From: Ignavibacteriales bacterium
GTDB taxonomy: Bacteria; Bacteroidota; Ignavibacteria; UBA10030; UBA8401
NCBI GenBank assembly: GCA_016182545.1
Contig: JACPGG010000097.1
Location: 1 to 34,679 of the forward strand
Direction: 5' to 3'
DNA: 34,679 bases
The notes under the pieces are model-generated. The model worked only from the letters and a program-made list of their open reading frames with translations, had not been told where the DNA came from and searched no databases. Position numbers and translations under genes: made by a program. Positions 16,801 to 22,538 of the stretch are shown piece by piece. Position 1 is the first letter of the stretch; each line of letters starts with the position of its first letter.

Positions 16801-16868
16801 CGGAACCGGGCACCGGGACAGTACTTTCAATAAAAATACCGATCAATGAAACCACAACACACTCATAA
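13836..16868 (+). CDS. Two-component-propeller sensor histidine kinase (HisKA_3/NarX type)
   Basis: A 1010-residue membrane kinase. ATG 13836 was chosen because it begins a signal peptide (MSLRLLSCSLIFIVSFISAQ); upstream in-frame codons lie in the glnS terminator. About 12-14 Reg_prop repeats (pattern DSKGFLWFGTKDGLNRYD, ILWIGTTTGGVHRFN, YLWIGTEGGGLNKFN) cover residues about 30-630 and should form two seven-bladed propellers. A Y_Y_Y domain at about 650-755 follows (FEFAALEYSAPEKNQYQYRL, then PGEYVLKVKASNGDGVW). One membrane helix lies at about 763-785. HisKA_3 has His818 in RIAQEMHDVLGQE, and the HATPase (about 905-1005) has LQEALSNIAKYA, DDGIGF and RGIGLAGITERV. This architecture is common for polysaccharide or nutrient sensing in Bacteroidota, but no nearby sugar-utilisation locus supports that here. 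The partner regulator overlaps its 3' end. Confidence 0.94.
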   Translation: MSLRLLSCSLIFIVSFISAQSLAVKRITINEGLSQNYIFSSLRDSKGFLWFGTKDGLNRYDGYSFKVYRKDNADSLSLSDNNVTAIEEENDHILWIGTTTGGVHRFNRLTEQFHRFIHDPGDSNSISSNRINTIKRASGGRFLIGTLDGGLNIFDQNSGHWSVFRHDSANKASLYNNHVVDVTEDRQGRVWVSGTGISIIDSSGMVQRVVIDSLNNLLHRTANLYCDSRGRMWICDRNGLVMHDATGYHVIYRATEQNQLYWTNVAREDSRGNIWAVGAHHLIFIDGTTLQADVKGVFPDERLSSGLLIDRSDNVWIGTGGWGIILYNPRTDKFGRRQGNFLKELYTKEFSIGKKNISTKVVDLSLRGNEFRLPFKDDRGNIFIAATGGYIFRIDTSLRMTAHDLVTNPHLSRSLYNPMRVFQDKRGTVWINRNDGLVRFTGKPLLDEFTKLYPDSSAVISQIGYTDITAHYLDRDGTLWFGTPLLGLIEYHAETQMRRIYGFREHDTTSLSHNHVLSIIGDPFEPEKYLWIGTEGGGLNKFNKREKTFTSITERQGFPNNTVYGILIDNEKMMWISTNKGLVKFDPKDHSMKVFDVYDGLQSNEFNRKEFYKAEDGRMYFGGVSGYNAFYPQEIMINMTPPDVVFTDLRLFNRSVSFRNDTAILKQPVEFTPHITLDYDDNVITFEFAALEYSAPEKNQYQYRLVGFQDHWIMNGTSRTATFTNIDPGEYVLKVKASNGDGVWNTKAASITITILPPFWRTWWFQGALVFLFISVGPTVYYLRVKQLKRERHRQEDISQMLVRNQEQERKRIAQEMHDVLGQELLVIKNRAIMGLKTSVQDSKERAQLEQISQSASSILKLVREISHNLRPPELDRLGLTETLRAIVTNVRESSSFSVTGIIDTIDGLIEKENEINLVRILQEALSNIAKYAEAREVVVDVKHESDAITVRVQDDGIGFNQETVTRGIGLAGITERVRILQGTISVQSEPGTGTVLSIKIPINETTTHS

Positions 16869-17514
16869 GCGAATCCGCATACTGCTCGCCGACGATCATC
16901 CTTTGCTGCGCAAAGGATTGAAGGAGACAATTGAGGAAGAAAACGGATTCGAAGTCATTGCCGAAGCGAACAATGGCGAGAGTGCGTTGGCATTGATCGA
17001 GCAGCACCATCCCGTCATTGCCGTACTGGATGTGGACATGCCGAAGATGAGCGGATTGGAAGTTGCTGCTGCAGTTCAAAAGAAAAAGATCGGTACGATG
17101 GTGGTGATCCTGACGATGTATGACAGCGAGACGATCTTCAACAAGGCGATGGACCTCGGCGTGCGGGGGTATTTGTTAAAGGACAATGCCGTTTCGGAAA
17201 TTACCAACGCTCTGCACTTGATTATGGATGGGAAACATTATATTACACCGTCGTTGTCGAATATGCTGCTTCAACGGAGTCCTTTGACGAACCAGCGTTC
17301 CGCCGAACACATCGGACTCTCGTCGCTGACGCAGACAGAACGGAAAATTCTCCGCCTCGTTGCCGAAAACACCTCCAATAAAGAGATCGCGGAAAAACTC
17401 TTCATAAGTCCACGCACTGTAGAGACACACCGCAATAACATCTGCCAGAAACTCGACCTTCAGGGAACCAACGCGCTGCTGAAATTTGCAATAGACAATA
17501 AGGCGATACTCTAG
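16846..17514 (+). CDS. NarL/LuxR-family response regulator
   Basis: A 222-residue regulator whose ATG lies 23 bases inside the upstream kinase gene, marking the two as a cognate pair. The receiver domain (about residues 9-128) has D21-D22 (LLADDHP), phospho-acceptor Asp62 (VLDVDMPKMSG) and the switch lysine in GYLLKDNA. The LuxR-type HTH (about 155-218) contains LTQTERKILRLVAENTSNKE and ISPRTVETHRNNICQKL. It is followed at once by a strong terminator. A near-perfect TACGTAA dyad lies just beyond (17590-17607) in the NarL-site style and is a possible target. Confidence 0.95.
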   Translation: MKPQHTHKRIRILLADDHPLLRKGLKETIEEENGFEVIAEANNGESALALIEQHHPVIAVLDVDMPKMSGLEVAAAVQKKKIGTMVVILTMYDSETIFNKAMDLGVRGYLLKDNAVSEITNALHLIMDGKHYITPSLSNMLLQRSPLTNQRSAEHIGLSSLTQTERKILRLVAENTSNKEIAEKLFISPRTVETHRNNICQKLDLQGTNALLKFAIDNKAIL

Positions 17515-17535
17515 GCGATCAAATTTTTTTATGCG

Positions 17536-17578
17536 AGCCATCGGATTGCTCCGAGCAATCCGATGGCTTTTTTATTTT
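17536..17578 (+). terminator. Rho-independent terminator after the NarL-type regulator
   Basis: Perfect 15-bp stem AGCCATCGGATTGCT / AGCAATCCGATGGCT with a 3-base loop (CCG), tail TTTTTATTTT. It separates the kinase-regulator unit from the next operon. Confidence 0.95.
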
Positions 17579-17589
17579 ATACGTGCTTC

Positions 17590-17607
17590 TACGTAAGGAA
17601 TTACGTA
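17590..17607. promoter_or_regulatory. Palindrome TACGTAA-GGAA-TTACGTA, candidate operator
   Basis: Perfect 7-base arms around a 4-base centre, 85 bases before the receiver-domain gene. NarL-family regulators bind inverted TAC-starting heptamers (7-2-7 in NarL), and such a regulator is encoded immediately upstream. The assignment is inference. Confidence 0.4.
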
Positions 17608-17692
17608 CCACTTCGTATTCATTTCCCGGTCGGTTTCCCCGTAATTGTGGTAGAATTCTTTCACCACCCTTATACCTGAAAGCATACTGTAG

Positions 17693-18034
17693 ATGAAAAT
17701 ACTGATTGTGGACGATAACGCGGGGATGCGGGAGATGATCCGGATGCAAGTATGCACGGACGACGATAACGTTATCGAATGTTCTGACGGTGCCGAAGCT
17801 GTGGCACTGTTCAATCAATTCCATCCGGATTTGATATTGATGGATATTGAGATGAAACCAATGGATGGATTTACGGCTGCCGAGAAAATATTCGAGAGGG
17901 ACCGGAATGCGAAAGTGGTCTTCGTGACCGATCACAATACTTCTGCGTTCCGTACGAAGGCGAAAAAGTTGCACGCAGTCGGTTTTGTTTCCAAAGAGAA
18001 TCTTCATGAGATCAAAAATATCATACAACAATAA
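17693..18034 (+). CDS. Single-domain response regulator (CheY-like receiver)
   Basis: A 113-residue receiver without output domain. It has D7-D8 (LIVDDNAGM), phospho-acceptor Asp51 (LILMDIEMKPMDG), the switch threonine in FVTDHN and the lysine in FVSKENL. The canonical KP is KE here. It may act by protein-protein contact or as a phosphate shuttle for one of the local kinases. The lnt start codon lies 29 bases inside its 3' end, so it is probably translated together with lnt. Its partner kinase cannot be told from the sequence. Confidence 0.9.
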   Translation: MKILIVDDNAGMREMIRMQVCTDDDNVIECSDGAEAVALFNQFHPDLILMDIEMKPMDGFTAAEKIFERDRNAKVVFVTDHNTSAFRTKAKKLHAVGFVSKENLHEIKNIIQQ

Positions 18035-19562
18035 GGCATTTATCTTGCAATCATTGCTGCTACACTGTCTCATGGCTGTACTTTCCGGCGTGATGCTGGC
18101 AATGTCTCTGCCGGGATATGATATTTTTCCGGCAGCGTTTGTTGCTCTTGTTCCGATGTTCTTCGCGTTGAGCAATGCCTCGCTGAAAAAATCATTCTTA
18201 CTTGCCTTTCTTACCGGGTTAACAACCGGACTCATCTATTATACATGGTCAATTGAATCATCACTTCGGTATGCTGAAACAATTTCTGCGAGCAATATTC
18301 TTGTGTATATGGGGCTGAGCGTGTACCATTCTTTATGGTTTTCGTTTATCGGATTATCACAGCATGTTGCGAAGAAAATTTTTAATACGTCAACGTGGAA
18401 GCAAATTCTCTTCTTTGCCGCGCTCGTTGTCTGCATTGAGTGGACATATCAAAATATTTTTCCTTCCTATCCGTGGATCATTATCCTTCCGTACACACAG
18501 GCGACTAATTTATGGCTGCTCCAGTGGACTTCATTTGGAGGAATGTGGCTGTTGACATTCATCGTAGCGGTATTCAATGCGTTGATATTTTTTGCGTTGA
18601 AAGAAAAGAGTAAGAACGTTGCGTTTGCAGGAATAGGAATGCTCATCGGTCTTCACATCATCGGGTATGTTGTCTTTGTCAATGCACGCCATTCGTCCGG
18701 TTCAACGGTGAACGTTGCGATATTGCAGGAAAATATTGACGCCAACTCCCGGTGGGATGATGCCTTTGTTGATTCGCTCGCACAGACGCTCCTCGCACTT
18801 AACGCTCAGGCAGCAGAAAAAAATCCGCAGTTGATTATCTGGAGTGAAACGGCGATTCCGTGGACATTTCAAACGGATGATGATTTGCTGAATGAAGCAT
18901 TGCGAATCACACACAACAGCGGTGCGACGCATCTTGTGGGAATGTTGACGCCGGCGGATAATAGAGGAAACGTCTTCAATTCAATCTATTGTATTGAAAA
19001 AGACGGCAGAACAGTTGGCAGGTATGATAAAGCAGAACTGCTTTCGTTTTTAGAAAAGCCGTTTGTCAATTGGCAGATGCCGTTTGAGCAAAGCAGGTAT
19101 TCAAATGTAATTCCCGGTACACGTTCCAACATCGTGCAAACCCGATACACGCAGATTGGAACGATGATCTGCAACGAATCGCTTTCGCCGTATGCCGCAG
19201 CCACCGCCGCCTCACGCAATGCGCAGATGCTTGTCGTATCAAGCAACGACAGTTGGTTCTACGGAAGCATGCTTGTTGATGCGCATGTAGCCCTTTCCCG
19301 CATGCGTGCGGTGGAAACAAGGAAAGACATCGCAATCAATGCAAACCGAGGCTTCGGCGGTATGATACGCGCCTCGGGTGAATTGGAAATTCAACCCCCA
19401 TCCGGCACGCCGCGAGTTATTTCCGGCACTATGCATTTGAATTCCGCGACAACATTTGCCGCACGGTTCCCTGATGCAATGTTCTATTGTGCGATTATCA
19501 TTCTGATCATAACTCTCATTCAATCCAAATCACTCATCACAAACAAACGGGGGAACCCATGA
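18006..19562 (+). CDS. lnt: Apolipoprotein N-acyltransferase
   Basis: A 518-residue inner-membrane enzyme that adds the third acyl chain to the N-terminal cysteine of lipoproteins. The N-terminal half has about seven to eight hydrophobic helices (SGVMLAMSLPGYDIFPAAFVA onwards). The periplasmic carbon-nitrogen-hydrolase domain (about residues 235-480) has the triad Glu281 (IIWSETAIPW), Lys342 (GRYDKAELL) and Cys389 (GTMICNES). These lie at nearly the same positions as in E. coli Lnt (267, 335, 387). Glu391 also fits the essential Glu two residues after the Cys. ATG 18006 is preferred; ATG 18071 is a possible later start. The gene overlaps the receiver gene upstream, and its stop overlaps the next ATG (ATGA). 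A C-terminal helix at about 490-510 completes the fold. Confidence 0.93.
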   Translation: MRSKISYNNKAFILQSLLLHCLMAVLSGVMLAMSLPGYDIFPAAFVALVPMFFALSNASLKKSFLLAFLTGLTTGLIYYTWSIESSLRYAETISASNILVYMGLSVYHSLWFSFIGLSQHVAKKIFNTSTWKQILFFAALVVCIEWTYQNIFPSYPWIIILPYTQATNLWLLQWTSFGGMWLLTFIVAVFNALIFFALKEKSKNVAFAGIGMLIGLHIIGYVVFVNARHSSGSTVNVAILQENIDANSRWDDAFVDSLAQTLLALNAQAAEKNPQLIIWSETAIPWTFQTDDDLLNEALRITHNSGATHLVGMLTPADNRGNVFNSIYCIEKDGRTVGRYDKAELLSFLEKPFVNWQMPFEQSRYSNVIPGTRSNIVQTRYTQIGTMICNESLSPYAAATAASRNAQMLVVSSNDSWFYGSMLVDAHVALSRMRAVETRKDIAINANRGFGGMIRASGELEIQPPSGTPRVISGTMHLNSATTFAARFPDAMFYCAIIILIITLIQSKSLITNKRGNP

Positions 19563-22063
19563 ATGCAAGATCTACATTTTGCGGACTGCTGTTACTGCTG
19601 TGCGTCATAAGCATTGACGTTACGGCAAATACAAACCAGGGAAATTTTCGTTGGAGGAATGACGACGGAAGCGAAACCAGCGCAACATGGCGGCAGAGTC
19701 AAAACACCAATGATTCGCTCGCTGGCATTAATAACATCCGGCTCCGGATAGAACTGTATAATAGCGATCCTTCTAATCCGAATTTTGGTCCTGTGGTTGC
19801 ACTTTTCTACAGCGCCGATAATTCTACCTACACGCAGGTTACTACCGATGGTAGTTTAAATCATTGGAAGTTGAACACATCCGGTAATTTCGCAGATGGC
19901 GATGCCACAACAAACCAGTTATCCACTTCTTATACTTTTGCCGCCGGAAATATTTATGAATCATCGACCACTTTTTCTGCTTCTATCGGAGCAGCCTCAT
20001 CGGAAGAATATGAATTCTGTATCAGTCCGACACAAAATACAGTAAGCGGAACAACATATTATTTTAGGATACTCAACAGTGCTGGCGGGAGTATAGAAGG
20101 ATACGGAACAACTCCAACATTGTACTATGTGCTCCTTGCGTCCGCGGGAAGTGCAACTGCTATCGGCGTTACCGGCGCAACACTGAACGGCTCCGTTCAT
20201 CCGCAAGGATTGAGCACGACTGCGTATTTTTTGTACGGTACAAGTTCCGGAACATATACGGATAGTGTCGAAGCAGACCAAAGTCCGCTCAGCGATGCAT
20301 CCTCAACGTCGGTCTCCAAAACGCTTTCCGGTTTAACAGCGGGAACAACGTATTACTATCGTGTTGCAAAGGATAATACAAACGGCTACGCCCGCAGCAA
20401 CGAACAATCCTTTACCACATCAGCTTCTGAACCAACAACCGTGTCAAGTGCTGCCAGCATATCGGACGCGGGAAACTTTAGTAAAACATTGCGATGGACA
20501 AATGGAAACGGCAGTTCGCACATTGTCGTTATGAAACGATCTTCAGCAGTTGATGCAGATCCGGTAGATGGAACTTCCTATGCTGCAAACTCGGGATTTG
20601 GATCTGGATCGCAAATCGGAACAGGAAATTATGTCGTTGCTATCACTAACGGCTCGCAAGGGAATCAAGACTCTGTAACCGTTGCTAATTTGGAGGCGGG
20701 TACAACATATTTTGCCGTTTATGAATTCAACGGATCGGGAGGTAGTGAAAATTATCTCACATCGTTAAAACTCACCGGAAGTTTCTATCTTGAAAAAGAT
20801 AACGGTCCATATTCGTTGACGTTTGATGGCAGCGGTGATTATGTACTCTCGTCCACCTCATTGGGAAATTTCGGCGCAGGCAATTTTACCATAGAGTTAT
20901 GGGCGAAAACATCTACTTCATCTACCGTTTTACTTGGGAAACGGTACGAAGGTTCTCACGGAAGTTTTTTTGTTTTTGCATTGGATGGAAGCGGTAAGAT
21001 TGGAATGGAGTTGGACCAAGATGTTAACGGAACAAATTATTCCGCAACGTTTGGTAATACATCTATCACAGACGGCAATTGGCATCACGTTGCATTCACA
21101 CGAAGCGGTACTACAATCATCTATTATGTTGATGGAATTCAAGACACGAGCTATACAGTAAATGTTGCAAGCATCAGTAATAGTACTGCGTTTAGTATTG
21201 GTGTACGGAGTGTTGATGGTTCATACGTCAGTGGTTTCTTTAGTGGCTTGATGGACGACATTCGGGTTTGGAACGTTGCCAGAACTCAATCCGAAATTGC
21301 GAATAATAAAGATACAGAGCTAACAGGCACAGAAAGCGATCTTCTCGCGTACTGGAAATTCAACGAAGGTGCGGGAGGAAAAATCTTTGATTATACGACC
21401 AATGTGTACGATGGAACGTTCTATGGAAATACAACGTGGAGCTCAACCGTTCCTTCGATTACGCCGCTTCCGGTAGAGCTAGTTTTGTTCGGCGCATTTG
21501 CACAGAAGGATGTCGTTGAATTGCAATGGAAGACGGCGACGGAAGCGAATAACCACGGTTTTGAAGTTGAACGCATGACCCCCTCCCAAACCCTCCCCCT
21601 GCAAGGGGGAGGTCAGGGTGGGGGTTGGGTGAAGATTGGCTTTGCTGAAGGGAGCGGAACAAGCAACACGCCGAAAGAATATTCATTCACTGATAAAAAT
21701 CTTTCTGCCGGAAAGTATTTGTATCGCCTGAAACAAATCGACCGCGACGGGAAATTCTCGTACTCGCAGGAAGTTGAAGTGGAAGTTGGGATCGTTCCGG
21801 AAGTATTTATGCTCGAACAGAACTATCCGAATCCATTCAACCCCGCAACGACCATCGGTTTCACGCTTCAGCACTCAGGATTCACGACGCTGAAGATCTA
21901 CGATGCAATCGGAAGAGAAGTTGCAACACTGGTGAACGAGGTGAAAGATCCGGGAAGTTATCAAGTGAAATTTGATGGTTTAAAACTCGCAAGCGGGATT
22001 TATTTTAGCCGATTACAAAGCAATGAGAAAGTACAAATTAGAAAAATGCAGATGCTGAAATGA
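19559..22063 (+). CDS. T9SS-exported LamG/FN3 protein
   Basis: An 834-residue secreted protein. ATG 19559 is supported by GGGGGAA just upstream and a signal peptide (MNARSTFCGLLLLLCVIS); it overlaps the lnt stop. Domains are an N-terminal beta domain (about residues 28-190), and an FN3-like module with TYTDSVEADQSPL (about 195-295). A second FN3-like module with GSQIGTGNYVV (about 300-415), a LamG/concanavalin-like domain (about 417-630; DGSGDYV, then DGNWHHVAF, then DDIRVWN) and a short FN3-like domain follow. The T9SS sorting domain is at about 748-834 (EQNYPNPFNPATTIGF, then SGIYFSRL). A repeat-derived proline/glycine insert (about 673-689) interrupts the FN3-like domain. Adhesin or carbohydrate-binding functions are plausible, but no enzyme domain is visible. 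The same FN3-like modules recur in the giant protein at 28867. Confidence 0.9.
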   Translation: MNARSTFCGLLLLLCVISIDVTANTNQGNFRWRNDDGSETSATWRQSQNTNDSLAGINNIRLRIELYNSDPSNPNFGPVVALFYSADNSTYTQVTTDGSLNHWKLNTSGNFADGDATTNQLSTSYTFAAGNIYESSTTFSASIGAASSEEYEFCISPTQNTVSGTTYYFRILNSAGGSIEGYGTTPTLYYVLLASAGSATAIGVTGATLNGSVHPQGLSTTAYFLYGTSSGTYTDSVEADQSPLSDASSTSVSKTLSGLTAGTTYYYRVAKDNTNGYARSNEQSFTTSASEPTTVSSAASISDAGNFSKTLRWTNGNGSSHIVVMKRSSAVDADPVDGTSYAANSGFGSGSQIGTGNYVVAITNGSQGNQDSVTVANLEAGTTYFAVYEFNGSGGSENYLTSLKLTGSFYLEKDNGPYSLTFDGSGDYVLSSTSLGNFGAGNFTIELWAKTSTSSTVLLGKRYEGSHGSFFVFALDGSGKIGMELDQDVNGTNYSATFGNTSITDGNWHHVAFTRSGTTIIYYVDGIQDTSYTVNVASISNSTAFSIGVRSVDGSYVSGFFSGLMDDIRVWNVARTQSEIANNKDTELTGTESDLLAYWKFNEGAGGKIFDYTTNVYDGTFYGNTTWSSTVPSITPLPVELVLFGAFAQKDVVELQWKTATEANNHGFEVERMTPSQTLPLQGGGQGGGWVKIGFAEGSGTSNTPKEYSFTDKNLSAGKYLYRLKQIDRDGKFSYSQEVEVEVGIVPEVFMLEQNYPNPFNPATTIGFTLQHSGFTTLKIYDAIGREVATLVNEVKDPGSYQVKFDGLKLASGIYFSRLQSNEKVQIRKMQMLK
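21578..21626. repeat. C/G-run palindromic repeat translated inside the LamG/T9SS protein
   Basis: ACCCTCCCCCT-GC-AAGGGGGAGGTC-type palindrome with further C-rich and G-rich flanks (CCCCCTCCC against GGGTGGGGG). It is a well-known style of dispersed repeat, usually intergenic. Here it is in frame and adds PSQTLPLQGGGQGGG to the protein. Confidence 0.75.
21737..21871 (+). repeat. 135-bp near-identical segment, copy 1 (T9SS sorting-domain region)
   Basis: Matches 24249-24383 with two mismatches in 135 bases (CTCGTAC/CTCATAC and GTTGGG/GTCGGG). It covers the end of the FN3-like domain and the first part of the sorting domain. Sequence on both sides is clearly more diverged. Confidence 0.9.
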
Positions 22064-22125
22064 CCCCTAAACCCGTGGAGCATTAACACAAGATATGGTG
22101 ATAATATACTTTGCAAATCAATTTT

Positions 22126-22250
22126 CAACTCCGCCATTTATGGCGGAGTTGAGCATGAATTCAACTCTCGGCTTTAACCACGACAATCATGGCTAAAGTC
22201 CATGGATGTGCTTGTGAGTATCATAACTCCGTCTTAAAAGACGTCGTTAT
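22126..22250. repeat. REP-like cluster of three palindromes
   Basis: First, a perfect 12-bp stem CAACTCCGCCAT-TT-ATGGCGGAGTTG (22126-22151). Second, an imperfect stem of GGCTTTAACCA against TGGCTAAAGTCC (22170-22202). Third, ATAACTCCGTCTT-AA-AAGACGTCGTTAT with two mismatches (22224-22250). The first and third share AACTCCGYC. Arrays of such palindromes resemble REP/BIME elements mobilised by RAYT-type transposases; no transposase lies in this window. Confidence 0.65.
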
Positions 22251-22353
22251 ACACACAAGTTTTAATCAAGGAGAATCATTTTGGTTCGTCTAGGCGGATC
22301 ATCACCAAAAAATCAGATGTGATTTAAGCGAAAAAATAGTACATTAAGTTTAG

Positions 22354-22390
22354 AAAAAGGGATATACAGTATGTGTATCCTTTTTTATTT
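22354..22390 (+). terminator. Rho-independent terminator 290 bases after the LamG/T9SS gene
   Basis: Stem AAAAAGG(G)ATATACA / TGTGTATCCTTTTT (14 pairs, one bulged G, one G-T pair), 3-base loop and tail TTTTTTATTT. The repeat cluster is therefore probably in the 3' UTR of the upstream operon. Confidence 0.8.
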
Positions 22391-22538
22391 GTGATAAACC
22401 GCAGTTAGATTTTTGTAGAATTAACAACTATGTGCCCCTGAAACGTTCGTCGCAGCGGGTTATTCTTTGGCATTTGCTTTGTTCGTTATTCATGCAAAAA
22501 TAGAATACGGACAACAATAACCGGAATTATCTAAAAGC

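Larger units (their letters stand above)
22064..22538. other. 475-base intergenic region with repeat hairpins and a distant terminator
   Basis: No convincing gene. The first half has three palindromes (22126-22250), then an isolated AAGGAG with a 13-codon frame after it, and a terminator at 22354-22390. The last 145 bases should hold the promoter of the nuclease gene, but no clear promoter was recognised. Confidence 0.7.

Noticed and set aside
19487-19558. Upstream extension of the LamG/T9SS gene into lnt
   Set aside because: The extension is lnt coding sequence in another frame; ATG 19559 has GGGGGAA and a signal peptide.
22281-22322. Thirteen-codon frame starting TTG after a good AAGGAG (22268-22273)
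   Set aside because: Too short and without recognisable product; could be chance or the remnant of a gene start.
22468-22482. TGGCATTTGCTTTGT before the nuclease gene as a second sigma-54 promoter
   Set aside because: The -12 element reads GT instead of GC, and no dyad lies upstream; too weak to claim.
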